DNA of 64,000 bases from Gallionella sp. (GCA_028710565.1 JAQTTV010000018.1:1-64000), one strand, 5' to 3'. Positions 48,821-58,110 are shown, counted from the first letter of the stretch. Notes: generated by a model from the letters alone, not told the origin. Numbers and translations: made by a program.

Positions 48821-50569
48821 CTACACCTCGTCGATCAATACAATCGGCAGCTCTTTGTCCTCTAACATTTCCACAGACTCGATTTTGGCAAAATGACTGC
48901 TGATTTTTTTGCTGGAAATTTCAACTTGTGAGGCTTCGTCGTTGGCGCGACGGATATTGTCAGCAAGTTTTTTCATGCGTTCATCGAAGCGTTTGAAATC
49001 AACACTCAGCCCGCCCAAGGCTTTTTGAATAATGTGCACTTGCTCGCGCATTTTCACATCCTTCATGACCGCCCGCGCCGTGTTCAACACCGCCATTAAG
49101 GTGGTAGGTGACACAATCCAGATATGTTTTTGCATGGCGTATTCGACTAAATCGCCGTGGTAGGCGTGTATCTCGGCGAACACCGCTTCGGCGGGTAAAA
49201 ACATCACCGCGCCATCTGAGGTTTCATTTTTAATCAAATACTTGCTGCTGATGTCGTCGATGTGTTTGCGTATATCCAGCTTGAATTGTCGGCGGGCGAT
49301 TTGCTTGTCGGATTCCGCCAAATCGGATTCCAACATACGGTGGTAATTTTCCAGCGGGAATTTGGCATCGACGGGGACGTTGCCCGTGGGCGACGGCAGA
49401 ATCAGCAAGCAATCCACGCGGCTGCCGTTGGAGAGTTTTTCTTGGAAACGATAAGAGTCAGGTGGCAAAATGTTGCGCACCAAGCCTTCCAGTTGCACTT
49501 CACCAAACGCGCCGCGTGAACGTTTATCGCCCAACAACGCTTGCAAACTCACCACGTTGGTGGTCAATCCGTCGATTTTTTTCTGCGCTTCGTCGATGGT
49601 GGCGAGGCGCGTCATCACATTGGTAAACGTCTCGTTTGTTTTCTTAAAACCTTCGTCCAAGCGTTCCGCCACTTTGCCTGAAATTTGCTCCAGTCGCGCA
49701 TCGGTGCTTTGCGTCAGCCCCGTGATGCTTTGCGTCAGCATTTCTGTATTGCGATGCATCGTGCCTTGAATCAAGGCTTGATCCGCACGGCCTTGCTCCG
49801 CCAAGGTTTCCAAGGTTTTCTTGACCAGCTCAATGCGCATCTCTTCTTGCTTGGCTTGCAAACCTGCCGACAACTGCGCCAATTGGGTCAACAAGGCTTC
49901 GCGCGTTTCCGCCAAACCCGACTGTTGCGCCAATTGCAAAGCTTGCATGGCTTCGCGAGTTAAATTCAAACCTTGTGTGACATGGGCAAAGGTTTCGGTG
50001 GTTTTCTTAAAGCCTTCGTCCAAGCGTTCCGCCACTTTGCCCGCGATTTGTTCCAGTCGCGCATCGGTGCTTTGCGTCAATCCCGCGATGCTTTGCGTCA
50101 ACAATTCGGTGCTGCGCTGCATGGTGGTTTGAATCATGGCTTGATCGGCGCGCCCTTGTTCTGCCAAGGTTTCCAGCGTTTTACCGACGATTTCCACACG
50201 CAGCGCGTCTTGCTTGGTTTGCAAATCCGCCGACAATTGGGCTAATTGCGCCAAGATGGCTTCACGCGTATCCGCCAAACTGCGATGTTGCGCCAATTGC
50301 AAAGCCTGCACTGCGTCACGGGTTTGGGTTAATTCTTGTGTGACGGAATCACGCAACCGCGCAGCACTTTCGGCATTGGCTTGAACCATGCGGTCGCCCA
50401 ATTGGTTTAAGCCTTGGTGCAAATCGCTTAACATCAAGCGATGACGCGCTTCTAACCCTTGGTTCAATGCCTCCGACATTTGACCTTGCGAACCGCGCAA
50501 CAGCGCGATGAGCCACGCCAATGCAGCCAAAACAATCAACAGCAATACCAACATTACAATTTCTATCAT
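48821..50569 (-). CDS. rmuC: DNA recombination protein RmuC with duplicated coiled coil
   Basis: A 582-residue RmuC-family protein that limits inversions and rearrangements at short repeats. The start is the ATG of MIEIVMLVLLLIVLAALAWLIALL, an N-terminal membrane helix; the TTG four codons upstream is the track start. Next comes a long coiled coil, in which residues of about 113 aa recur once with a 121-residue period (TRDAVQALQLAQHR... / TREAMQALQLAQQS..., both running to AERLDEGFKKT.ETF). The conserved RmuC nuclease-like domain follows: RGAFGEVQLEGLVRNILPPDSYRFQ, VDCLLILPSPTGNVPVDAKFPLENY and FLPAEAVFAEIHAY. It is convergent with truB. Confidence 0.92.
   Translation of the reverse strand: MIEIVMLVLLLIVLAALAWLIALLRGSQGQMSEALNQGLEARHRLMLSDLHQGLNQLGDRMVQANAESAARLRDSVTQELTQTRDAVQALQLAQHRSLADTREAILAQLAQLSADLQTKQDALRVEIVGKTLETLAEQGRADQAMIQTTMQRSTELLTQSIAGLTQSTDARLEQIAGKVAERLDEGFKKTTETFAHVTQGLNLTREAMQALQLAQQSGLAETREALLTQLAQLSAGLQAKQEEMRIELVKKTLETLAEQGRADQALIQGTMHRNTEMLTQSITGLTQSTDARLEQISGKVAERLDEGFKKTNETFTNVMTRLATIDEAQKKIDGLTTNVVSLQALLGDKRSRGAFGEVQLEGLVRNILPPDSYRFQEKLSNGSRVDCLLILPSPTGNVPVDAKFPLENYHRMLESDLAESDKQIARRQFKLDIRKHIDDISSKYLIKNETSDGAVMFLPAEAVFAEIHAYHGDLVEYAMQKHIWIVSPTTLMAVLNTARAVMKDVKMREQVHIIQKALGGLSVDFKRFDERMKKLADNIRRANDEASQVEISSKKISSHFAKIESVEMLEDKELPIVLIDEV
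49625..50326 (-). repeat. Tandem duplication (363-bp period) within rmuC
   Basis: Two copies, about 49988-50326 and 49625-49963, encode nearly the same coiled-coil segment (REA.L.QLAQLSA.LQ.KQ...R.E.V.KTLETLAEQGRADQA.IQ.TM.R.TE.LTQSI.GLTQSTDARLEQI.GKVAERLDEGFKKT). Confidence 0.85.
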
Positions 50570-50614
50570 TACTTCATCCAATCAATATGGGTACGGTTGG
50601 GGGTATTTATTCTG

Positions 50615-51742
50615 TTACGCGCTTGGTAAATCAGGGCAATGCGTCTGTAGCCATGCGACAAATTCAGGTGCGGATCTCACGTTATCAAGATCAGTATCAG
50701 TTTGTAGATGGGTACAATCGGGCAGTACATTATGGGTCTGGCAAATTTTCAACCACTTCAGACAGGTGGCTACATCGCCTCGAATGCCATAAACACAAGC
50801 CAGGTTGTATCCCACAATTTGTGGTGCAGCATCCGCATGTTGCAATAGAATCTGCTCGGCGCGATTACACAATACGGTGGCTTCGGCTGCATTGTTTACA
50901 TTCAATGCAGTGGCTTCTCGCATCAAAGCCGATGCCCAGTTGCTAGCCACTTTGGGCATGTCAGGCTTAATGGCGAGAACCGCCTGATAGTGTTTACCCG
51001 CCTGCTGCATCCAATAAATCAATTCATTGCCATTCAATTTTGTGCCTAAGGATTGTGCCCAATATCCCGCATTGAAATGGTCATTGGCATCATCAGAGGC
51101 GAGTTTGGTTAAGGCATTCCATAAGGCGTAGGCTTTATCTGCTTGTTCGGCCTCGCTGGCGGCAATGGCTTCAGCGCGTAATCTGTCGATAGGGTTAGCA
51201 GTTGGATCTTGTTGGACGGAAGCAATGATCGTATTCAAATTTTTGGGATCACTATTTTCTTGACCGCTGACAAACGATTTCATTGTGTTTATTTCTTCTA
51301 CTTTTTGTTTTGCGTCGATTTCATGTCGCTGTATTTTTGAAATGATATTGGTCGCGTCACCCAGCATGCCTTTAATTTTTTCTTTGTCTAGTTCGATCAA
51401 CTCCCTGTCTTTCCGCCCCATCAACCAAGGAATAAACGCCCCACCTATCGCCAACACGGCTGTAATAACACCCAAAAAACTAAACCACCAATCTATCGTT
51501 TTACGTTCACTTTCCATAATTAGGGTGTAGTGCTCACGTTCTTTGGCTTTTAGTTCCTCGACTTGTTTGCTTAATTCGGCAACTTCAGCGGATGTGGACG
51601 TAAGGGGTTGGGCAGCTTGCTCAGTTATTTTCGTTTCGGCAGGTTTGGCTGGATAGGCGGGAGTCACGCAAAAAGCAAACAGGCACGTGACAAGCAGTGG
51701 AGAAATCACCAAGCGTAATAAATTATAAATTTTTGTTTTCAC
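50615..51742 (-). CDS. Membrane-anchored protein with coiled coil and TPR-like C-terminus
   Basis: A 375-residue protein of unrecognised function. A signal peptide or first membrane helix (LVISPLLVTCLFAFCVTPAYPA) is followed by a charged coiled coil (SAEVAELSKQVEELKAKEREHYTLIMESERK), a clear transmembrane segment (WWFSFLGVITAVLAIGGAFIPWL), more coiled coil, then TPR-like helical pairs from ~190 to the end (ADKAYALWNALTKLASDDANDHFNAGYWAQSL ... GYNLACVYGIRGDVATCLKWLKICQ). The final 'DxDLDxVRxxPEFxxWL' resembles the closing motif of many TPR proteins. It lies alone between yciB and rmuC on the same strand. The C-terminal part probably faces the cytoplasm, which is inference. Confidence 0.7.
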   Translation of the reverse strand: MKTKIYNLLRLVISPLLVTCLFAFCVTPAYPAKPAETKITEQAAQPLTSTSAEVAELSKQVEELKAKEREHYTLIMESERKTIDWWFSFLGVITAVLAIGGAFIPWLMGRKDRELIELDKEKIKGMLGDATNIISKIQRHEIDAKQKVEEINTMKSFVSGQENSDPKNLNTIIASVQQDPTANPIDRLRAEAIAASEAEQADKAYALWNALTKLASDDANDHFNAGYWAQSLGTKLNGNELIYWMQQAGKHYQAVLAIKPDMPKVASNWASALMREATALNVNNAAEATVLCNRAEQILLQHADAAPQIVGYNLACVYGIRGDVATCLKWLKICQTHNVLPDCTHLQTDTDLDNVRSAPEFVAWLQTHCPDLPSA

Positions 51743-51804
51743 GGATTCCCTCGAAGCCTACTCAACGTAATCGGCTTGGCTTTATGACATCAAGTTGCGA
51801 AAGA

Positions 51805-52419
51805 CTAATTTTCCTCTTTCTTTTCATCCATATATTTTGCCAGCCACACCCCTTGCCCTAGAATAAATACGACCATCATCCCCGTGAAGCCGAAGAGTTT
51901 GAAGTTGACCCAGGTGTCGGTGTCGTAGTTAAACGCGACGTAGAGGTTGATAAAGCCGAGTAGGGCGAAGAAGATAGACCAGCTTAAATTGAGGCGATTC
52001 CACACCCGCTGCGGGAGTGCCATTTTTTCGTGCAACATACTGTGCATCAGGTTTTTGTGGAAGAACAGGTTGGAGATCAGCAAAATCGCGGCGAACAGCC
52101 AATACAGTACGCTGGGCTTGAATTTGATAAAGTTTTCGTCATGTAGCAGCAGCGTCGCGCCACCGAATACCGTGATGATGGCGAAGCCGACCCACAACAT
52201 GGTATCGACTTTGCCATGTTTCCATTTGGTCCAAATAATTTGCAATGCCGTTGCAATGATGGCGACCAGCGTGGCTAAGAAAATGGCGGGTTTGCCATCT
52301 GCGCCTAAGACGATGTGAAACGTGTTCAATATCGCCGTGGCAGTATCGGGATGCGCCGTGCCGTATTTAAAGGTGATAAAAAACAGAATAACGGGAAAAA
52401 GGTCGAAAAGGAGTTTCAT
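51805..52419 (-). CDS. yciB: Inner-membrane septation protein YciB (IspZ)
   Basis: A 204-residue integral membrane protein with 5-6 helices. Seen: [19 protein letters not shown], the family's highly conserved start; [71 protein letters not shown], and a Lys/Glu-rich tail. Implicated in cell-envelope synthesis and septation, though biochemistry is unsettled. It follows msrB by ~36 bp on the minus strand; msrB-yciB adjacency is common in Betaproteobacteria. Confidence 0.94.
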   Translation of the reverse strand: MKLLFDLFPVILFFITFKYGTAHPDTATAILNTFHIVLGADGKPAIFLATLVAIIATALQIIWTKWKHGKVDTMLWVGFAIITVFGGATLLLHDENFIKFKPSVLYWLFAAILLISNLFFHKNLMHSMLHEKMALPQRVWNRLNLSWSIFFALLGFINLYVAFNYDTDTWVNFKLFGFTGMMVVFILGQGVWLAKYMDEKKEEN

Positions 52420-52455
52420 ATTGATTGAGAAGAGGGAAGGGTGAAGAGAGAATGG

Positions 52456-52839
52456 TTAAGCGGATTTATCCAGCGTCAACGCCGCTGAGTTAATGCAATA
52501 GCGCAATCCCGTGGGTTTTGGGCCATCGGGAAAAACGTGACCTAAGTGTGCGTCGCAATGTTGGCAGCGCACTTCGTCACGGATCATGCCGTGGGAGGCG
52601 TCGCGCAATACGGCAACTTGTCCCGCTTGGGCTTGCCAAAAACTCGGCCAACCCGTGCCAGAATCAAACTTGGTTGCTGCGTCAAACAATGCGTTGCCAC
52701 AACACACGCAGCGATACATGCCTGCATCGTGACAATCCCAATAGGCACCCGTGAACGGCGGCTCGGTGCCGCACTGGCGACAGATGCGGTACTGCTCTGG
52801 TGTGAGTGCCGCATCGTTGTTTTGAACTGCCTCGCTCAT
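52456..52839 (-). CDS. msrB: Peptide methionine-(R)-S-oxide reductase MsrB
   Basis: A 127-residue repair enzyme that reduces methionine-R-sulfoxide in proteins. Seen: [22 protein letters not shown], the zinc cysteines in [11 protein letters not shown] and [18 protein letters not shown], the substrate region [12 protein letters not shown], and the catalytic Cys in [11 protein letters not shown]. The start overlaps the PhoH gene stop by 4 bp, so the two are translationally coupled. Confidence 0.95.
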   Translation of the reverse strand: MSEAVQNNDAALTPEQYRICRQCGTEPPFTGAYWDCHDAGMYRCVCCGNALFDAATKFDSGTGWPSFWQAQAGQVAVLRDASHGMIRDEVRCQHCDAHLGHVFPDGPKPTGLRYCINSAALTLDKSA

Positions 52840-54269
52840 AACACCTCGCCAGCGTGATCTGCCAAGCGCGAGCGTTCGCCACGCATCAACGTCACATGCC
52901 CGCCGTGTTCCCAGCCTTTGAATCGATCCACTACGTAGGTTAAACCTGAGCTACCTTCAGTCAAATATGGCGTGTCAATTTGCGCGATATTGCCCATACA
53001 CACCACTTTGGTGCCAGGACCAGCGCGCGTGACGAGGGTTTTCATTTGTTTCGGTGTCAGGTTTTGCGCTTCGTCGATAATCAAGTATTTGTTCAAAAAC
53101 GTGCGTCCGCGCATAAAGTTCAACGATTTGACTTTGACCCGTGAACGGATTAAATCGCGTGTGGCGGCTTTGCCCCATTCGCCCGCTTCAGCTTCAGGTT
53201 TGTTCAACACGTCCATGTTGTCTTCCAACGCGCCCATCCACGGGGTCATTTTTTCTTCTTCCGTGCCAGGCAAAAAGCCGATGTCTTCGCCCACAGGCAC
53301 CGTCACACGGGTGATGATAATTTCGGAATAGAGCTTGGTTTCCAACACCTGCATCAATCCCGCCGCCAGCGTCAGCAAGGTTTTGCCCGTGCCTGCTTGT
53401 CCTAACAACGTGACGAAATCAATTTCAGGATCCATCAGCAAATTCAACACAAAATTCTGTTCGCGATTGCGTGCGGTAATGCCCCAGATGTTGTGTTTGG
53501 TGTGGGTGTAGTCGGTCAACGTCCGCAGCAAAGCGGTTTGCTCATTTTGTTCCAGTACAACCGCATAAAACGGCGTGTCGTTTTCTTTATAGACAAATTG
53601 ATTCACAAAGAACGCGGCGCATAACGGTCCTTGAATTTGGTAGAAGGTAAAACCGTCTTTTTGCCACGATTTCATGTCCTTATCGTGACGTTCCCAGAAA
53701 TCATCAGGCAGTTGCAATACGCCCGTATAAAGTAAATCGCTGTCTTCCAGCACTTTGTCATTGAAATAATCCTGCGCCTCCAAGCCCAAAGCACGCGCTT
53801 TGATGCGCATATTGATGTCTTTGCTGACCAGAATCACAGGGCGTTTGGGTTGGTCTTTAATCAGCCCGATCATCACGCCCAGTATGCCGTTGTCCGCTTT
53901 GCCCAAGTCCAAATTGGCGGGTAAATCATGTTTTAAAAAACTGGTTTGTAAAAACAACCGTCCTGTACAGTTTTTGTACGCTTCAGGATTTAATGGAATA
54001 CCTGCTTCAATTTGATGCGGCGCGTCGCTGACAATTTCGTCCAAAAAGCGACTGGCTTGCCGCGCATTGCGCGCCACTTCCGTCATGCCCTTTTTCTTAT
54101 TGTCCAGCTCTTCCAGTACCAACATCGGTAGGCAAATGTCGTTTTCTTCAAAGCGGAACAAACTGGTCGGATCATGCAGCAATACATTGGTATCCAACAC
54201 GAATAACTTGCTATTGGATTTCTTGTTGGACTTGCTCACGGTTTTTTCAGAACTTTTACGAGGAGGCAT
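52836..54269 (-). CDS. PIN domain-PhoH family ATPase
   Basis: A 477-residue two-domain protein. The N-terminal PIN nuclease fold has the acidic site in [27 protein letters not shown]-like [10 protein letters not shown] and [18 protein letters not shown]. The C-terminal PhoH/RecB-like ATPase has [18 protein letters not shown] (Walker A), [53 protein letters not shown] and the end [12 protein letters not shown]. Such PIN-PhoH proteins (YlaK/PhoH2-like) have reported RNA helicase/nuclease activity; the cellular role here is unknown. It overlaps msrB, and the peroxiredoxin gene lies upstream. Confidence 0.92.
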   Translation of the reverse strand: MPPRKSSEKTVSKSNKKSNSKLFVLDTNVLLHDPTSLFRFEENDICLPMLVLEELDNKKKGMTEVARNARQASRFLDEIVSDAPHQIEAGIPLNPEAYKNCTGRLFLQTSFLKHDLPANLDLGKADNGILGVMIGLIKDQPKRPVILVSKDINMRIKARALGLEAQDYFNDKVLEDSDLLYTGVLQLPDDFWERHDKDMKSWQKDGFTFYQIQGPLCAAFFVNQFVYKENDTPFYAVVLEQNEQTALLRTLTDYTHTKHNIWGITARNREQNFVLNLLMDPEIDFVTLLGQAGTGKTLLTLAAGLMQVLETKLYSEIIITRVTVPVGEDIGFLPGTEEEKMTPWMGALEDNMDVLNKPEAEAGEWGKAATRDLIRSRVKVKSLNFMRGRTFLNKYLIIDEAQNLTPKQMKTLVTRAGPGTKVVCMGNIAQIDTPYLTEGSSGLTYVVDRFKGWEHGGHVTLMRGERSRLADHAGEVL

Positions 54270-54426
54270 GATGATTCCTTTCGGTAGTTTTGCTTATTAA
54301 TGTGAAATGTGAGGCGTGAAAAGTAAAACAAACCGTCGCATCAGCATAATGTTTTACCGCATTTTGTTGTGAAACGAGAAAGGTGAAAAGTGAAACAAAC
54401 CGTCGCATCCCCACACGTTTCACTTT
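54270..54426. other. Intergenic region with direct and inverted repeats between peroxiredoxin and phoH genes
   Basis: Holds two copies of a 27-bp direct repeat and, at 54416-54439, an inverted GTTTCACTTTTCACTTTTCACC that complements GGTGAAAAGTGAAA. It presumably includes the promoter region of the minus-strand phoH gene. No gene is seen. Confidence 0.5.
54316..54409. repeat. 27-bp direct repeat pair (GTGAAAAGTRAAACAAACCGTCGCATC)
   Basis: The copies at 54316-54342 and 54383-54409 differ at one base and are spaced 67 bp apart. An inverted partial copy follows just before the peroxiredoxin stop codon. Confidence 0.75.
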
Positions 54427-54897
54427 TCACTTTTCACCGTTTTTCACCGCCAAAAATTCCAACACCTTTTGCGCATGATCGGGCACTTTTACCCCGCGCC
54501 ATTCTTGACACAACACGCCGTTGGGATCGAATACAAAGGTGCTGCGCTCAATGCCGCGTACTTGTTTGCCATACATGATTTTCTGCTTCATCACACCAAA
54601 CAGATTGCAGACGGTTTCATCTGTGTCGGACAGCAAGGCAAAAGGCAGGGTAAATTTGGCTTTGAAATTTTCGTGCGACTTCATGCTGTCACGTGAAATG
54701 CCCACAATTTCGGCATTCAGTGATTGAAATTCGGGATACAAATCACGGAAATTTTGCGACTCTGTGGTGCAACCTGGGGTGTTGTCTTTAGGATAAAAGT
54801 AAATCACCAAGTATTTGCCGCGTGCGGCGTGGAGGCTAAAAGTTTGTTCGCTGGTGGCAGGTAAAGAAAAATCGGCAAAAGGCATAGTGGTTGACAT
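54427..54897 (-). CDS. bcp: Peroxiredoxin, BCP/PrxQ type
   Basis: A 156-residue thiol peroxidase. Start at MSTTMPFADFSLPAT; the track's 28-codon extension has no support. Seen: thioredoxin fold with the peroxidatic Cys in YFYPKDNTPGCTTESQNFRDLYPEF, VVGIS-like IVGISRDSMKSHENFKAKFTLPFALLSD, and RSTFVFDPNGVL. The Cys five residues after the peroxidatic one, present in many 2-Cys BCPs, is absent (Ser-Gln-Asn here), so a 1-Cys mechanism or a different partner is likely. It is divergent from the EamA gene and upstream of phoH. Confidence 0.92.
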   Translation of the reverse strand: MSTTMPFADFSLPATSEQTFSLHAARGKYLVIYFYPKDNTPGCTTESQNFRDLYPEFQSLNAEIVGISRDSMKSHENFKAKFTLPFALLSDTDETVCNLFGVMKQKIMYGKQVRGIERSTFVFDPNGVLCQEWRGVKVPDHAQKVLEFLAVKNGEK

Positions 54898-55052
54898 AAA
54901 TGCTCTCAAATAGAAGTGCCTCCATTCTTGACAAAAAGCGGCACAAACGCAAGCAACATCGTCAAGATTATGTATGTCCACCGCATAAATGCTTGCCTGC
55001 TAGACTACGCAGCATACTTGTCTCAATCTTTATTCCCGAAAAGGAGAATGTG

Positions 55053-55472
55053 ATGTCTTGGAAATGGTTTGCGCTGGGTTCGGCATTCTTCGCAGGATTA
55101 ACGGCCATTTGGGGAAAGTTGGGCGTAGCTGGATTGAATAGCAACTTGGCAACCTTGATCCGAACCTTGGTGATACTGGTTTTGATAGCTGGCGTCGTTA
55201 CCGTGCGGGGCGAATGGCAGCTGCCAAAAATTGACGCATCCCGTCCCGTGCTGTTTCTGATTTTGTCAGGCATCGCAACAGGTTGTTCATGGTTGTTTTA
55301 CTACCGCGCTTTGCAACTCGCCCCCGCTTCGTTGGTGGCTCCCATCGACAAATTAAGCGTGGTGTTTGCGATGGTATTGGGCGTGCTATTTCTAGGAGAA
55401 GCCTTGTCGCTTAAACTGGCGCTAGGCGGCTTGTTGATTGTGTCGGGGGTGCTGGTCTTGGCTTGGCCATAA
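55053..55472 (+). CDS. Small EamA-family membrane transporter (single-domain)
   Basis: A 139-residue inner-membrane protein with about five helices. Start is ATG after AAGGAG (MSWKWFALGSAFFAGLTAIWGKLGV); the longer track frame runs back into the divergent gene. One EamA unit only: LTAIWGKLGVAGLNSNLATLIRTLVI and SWLFYYRALQLAPASLVAPIDKLSVVFAMVLGVLFLGEALSLKLALGGLLIVSG. Typical DMT transporters have two such units, so this half-size form would work as a dimer. Substrate unknown. Confidence 0.87.
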   Translation: MSWKWFALGSAFFAGLTAIWGKLGVAGLNSNLATLIRTLVILVLIAGVVTVRGEWQLPKIDASRPVLFLILSGIATGCSWLFYYRALQLAPASLVAPIDKLSVVFAMVLGVLFLGEALSLKLALGGLLIVSGVLVLAWP

Positions 55473-55549
55473 GTCCCACGAGCCAGATAGGATGTATGTG
55501 CAGGAATGAGTTGGTACATCGCTACCTCGATTTTGAGTGATATTGCATG

Positions 55550-55578
55550 TTGACAATATGGGCGTGAATCAGGATAAT
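55550..55578 (+). promoter_or_regulatory. Sigma-70 promoter of tRNA-Met
   Basis: A perfect TTGACA, 17-bp spacer and GATAAT lie just before the tRNA, so transcription would start ~6-8 bp upstream of its 5' end. Confidence 0.8.
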
Positions 55579-55592
55579 GCCGCCCTCTTCAC

Positions 55593-55669
55593 GGTGATAT
55601 AGCTCAGTTGGTTAGAGCACAGCACTCATAACGCTGGGGTCGGTGGTTCAAATCCACCTATCACCACCA
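55593..55669 (+). tRNA. tRNA-Met (CAT anticodon, elongator type)
   Basis: A 77-nt cloverleaf: acceptor GGTGATA/TATCACC, D-arm TAGCTCAGTTGGTTAGAGC, anticodon stem CAGCA/CGCTG with loop CTCATAA, T-arm GGTGGTTCAAATCCACC and encoded CCA. The D-loop and GAGCACAGCACTCATAA segment resemble elongator tRNA-Met rather than initiator. tRNA-Ile2 with a lysidine-modified CAT cannot be fully excluded. It immediately precedes the CRISPR-cas operon, a position where mobile DNA often integrates, but I saw no att duplication. Confidence 0.95.
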
Positions 55670-55700
55670 AATTCAGCTTCAGGTAGTATAAAAAACACCC

Positions 55701-55736
55701 AAACCCGCATGGCGCAAGCTTTAGCGGGTTTTTTGT
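55701..55736 (+). terminator. Terminator downstream of tRNA-Met
   Basis: AACCCGC ... GCGGGTT encloses a 15-nt loop and is followed by TTTTTG. It lies 32 bp after the tRNA and before cas3. Confidence 0.75.
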
Positions 55737-55857
55737 TGTCTCGGAGCTGTGTTTTTGGGTGCGTATATCCCATTTAATCTTAAAAATGAGACGTGCTCCC
55801 TCCACTAAACGACCAAAAGCGTACACTTCGCATTCTCTGAATCGAGGGGGGTGTATC

Positions 55858-58110
55858 ATGGAAAACGAGAAACAGGCTTATCTAGCGCATGTGCGTTTAT
55901 TGCCCAATGGGCAATGGGCTGAGCATACTTTGGACGAGCATTTGCGCGAGGTCGCGAAACTGGCAGGGGAATTTGCCGAGCCGTTTAATAGTGCGGACTG
56001 GGCGGCGTTGGCGGGTTTGTGGCACGACTTGGGTAAATACAGCAACGAATTTCAACGCTATATCAAAACCGTCAGTGGCTACGATGCCGAAGCGCATATC
56101 GAAGGCGTGAATCGAGTCGATCACTCCACGGCGGGCGCGCTATATGCCATGCGGCAGTTGGGTAAACACGGGCGGATTTTGGCGTATTTGATTGCGGGGC
56201 ATCATGCGGGGCTGCCTGACTGGTCGATGGAGGATGCGGGCGCAACTGCCTTGGTTCACCGACTTAAACCCGAACAAAACCATTTGCTGGATCGCATTCC
56301 TGAACAGGTGATGCCCGCCGACATCCTGACCCAAACCAAACCCAGCTCCCGTCCACGCGGCAATGCAGACGGGCTGCATTTATGGTTACGGATGCTATTT
56401 TCCTGTTTGGTGGATGCGGACTTTTTGGATACCGAAGCCTTTATGGATGCGCAAAAGGCGACATCCCGCACGGGCTACCAAAATTTATCCGAGTTGCTAA
56501 CCCTGTTCGATGCCTGCATGGCAAAAAAATCCGCCGACGCGCCGAACACGCCCGTCAATGCCATTCGCGCCGAGATTCTGCGCCAATGCCGCGAAAAAGC
56601 GGCACAACCCTCTGGATTGTTTTCGCTCACCGTCCCCACGGGCGGCGGCAAAACCTTATCGGGTATGGCATTCGCCTTGCAGCACGCCGTGCAACATCAA
56701 AAATCGCGCATCATTTACGTCATTCCCTACACCAGCATCATCGAGCAGACGGCAGGGATTTTTGGGGAAATTTTCGGTAAAAATGTGGTGGAACATCACG
56801 CTAACCTTGATCCCGACAAGGAAGATGCGCGGGCGCGTTTGGCAACCGAAAACTGGGACGCGCCCATCATCGTCACCACCAATGTGCAATTTTTTGAATC
56901 CCTGTTCGCCGCCCGTACCAGTCGTTGCCGCAAGCTACACAACATCGTCAACAGCGTGGTGGTATTGGACGAAGCACAACTGTTGCCCGCCGAATTTTTG
57001 CAGCCGATTGCCGATGTGATGAACCAATTGGCAAAAAACTACGGTGTCACTTTTGTCCTTTCAACTGCCACGCAACCCGCCTTGGGGTCGTTCCAAACCT
57101 TTGGCAATCTTGAATTTCGTGGCTTGGATAACGTACAAGAAATCATGGATGACCCCGACGCGCTGTATCAAAATTTAAAACGCGTGGAAGTCAGTTTGCC
57201 CAGCGATTTACAAACGCCGCAAACTTGGCAAAACATCGCTGACGAATTGCTGAAACATCCCAGCGTGCTGTGCATCGTCAGCCGCCGCGATGATGCGCGG
57301 GAACTGTATCGCTTGCTGGTCAAAGCAGACCCCAACACCATTCACCTGTCCGCGCTGATGTGCGGGCAACATCGCAGCACGGTGATTGCCGACATTAAAG
57401 CCCGTTTGCAACGCCAAGAATCGGTGCGCGTGATTAGTACCCAACTGGTTGAAGCGGGAGTGGATGTGGATTTTCCTGTGGTGTATCGCACCTTGGCGGG
57501 GCTGGATTCCATCGCCCAAGCGGCGGGACGTTGCAACCGCGAAGGGGGGCTAAAAGATTCTGACGGCGTTTCTATCAAGGGGCGCGTCGTCGTTTTTGTG
57601 CCGCCCAAACCCGCGCCAATCGGGATATTACGCCAAGCGGCGGGCATTTCGGTCAGTTTGCTGCATGGCTATCGAGGCGAGGTGTTAAGTCGCGCCTTGG
57701 CAGGCAAATTTTTTGAACACCTCTACCAACAAGCGCATTCATTGGACAAACACGGCATTCACACCTTGCTCACCCAAGATGCGCGGGAATGCCAAATCCA
57801 ATTCCGCACCGTGGCAGAGAAATTCAAGCTCATCGACGACACCGCTTATCAAACCATTCTGGTACGCTACGGGGACAGCCCTGCCCTGCTGCAAACCTTG
57901 GCAAGCATCGGTCCGAAACGCGAGGTGATGCGCAAATTACAACGATATGCGGTGAACGTGCCAAAATTTGTCTTTGCACAACTGGAAAAACAAGGCGATG
58001 TGGTGCAAATTTGGACGGGAATTTATGCGCAAGTGGGCGATGTGTTGTATGACAAAAAGCTAGGTCTAGTGATTGATGGTAGCATCGCCCCTGATGAGCT
58101 GGCTATCTAA
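55858..58110 (+). CDS. cas3: CRISPR-associated nuclease-helicase Cas3 (type I-C)
   Basis: A 750-residue effector that nicks and unwinds target DNA after Cascade binding. Start is ATG after GGGGGG (MENEKQAYLAHVRLLP); the longer track start lacks support. The N-terminal HD nuclease has EHTLDEHLREVAKLA, GLWHDLGKYSNEFQRYI, VDHSTAGALYA and YLIAGHHAGLPDW. The SF2 helicase has LTVPTGGGKTLSGMAFAL, IIYVIPYTSIIEQTA, VVVLDEAQLLPAEFLQPI, VLSTATQPALG and STQLVEAGVDVDFPVVYRTLAGLDSIAQAAGRCNREG. First gene of the cas operon, ~190 bp after the tRNA. Confidence 0.96.
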   Translation: MENEKQAYLAHVRLLPNGQWAEHTLDEHLREVAKLAGEFAEPFNSADWAALAGLWHDLGKYSNEFQRYIKTVSGYDAEAHIEGVNRVDHSTAGALYAMRQLGKHGRILAYLIAGHHAGLPDWSMEDAGATALVHRLKPEQNHLLDRIPEQVMPADILTQTKPSSRPRGNADGLHLWLRMLFSCLVDADFLDTEAFMDAQKATSRTGYQNLSELLTLFDACMAKKSADAPNTPVNAIRAEILRQCREKAAQPSGLFSLTVPTGGGKTLSGMAFALQHAVQHQKSRIIYVIPYTSIIEQTAGIFGEIFGKNVVEHHANLDPDKEDARARLATENWDAPIIVTTNVQFFESLFAARTSRCRKLHNIVNSVVVLDEAQLLPAEFLQPIADVMNQLAKNYGVTFVLSTATQPALGSFQTFGNLEFRGLDNVQEIMDDPDALYQNLKRVEVSLPSDLQTPQTWQNIADELLKHPSVLCIVSRRDDARELYRLLVKADPNTIHLSALMCGQHRSTVIADIKARLQRQESVRVISTQLVEAGVDVDFPVVYRTLAGLDSIAQAAGRCNREGGLKDSDGVSIKGRVVVFVPPKPAPIGILRQAAGISVSLLHGYRGEVLSRALAGKFFEHLYQQAHSLDKHGIHTLLTQDARECQIQFRTVAEKFKLIDDTAYQTILVRYGDSPALLQTLASIGPKREVMRKLQRYAVNVPKFVFAQLEKQGDVVQIWTGIYAQVGDVLYDKKLGLVIDGSIAPDELAI

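Noticed and set aside
49262-50245. Plus-strand ORFs opposite rmuC
   Set aside because: They are shadows of the rmuC coiled coil and repeat the same duplication.
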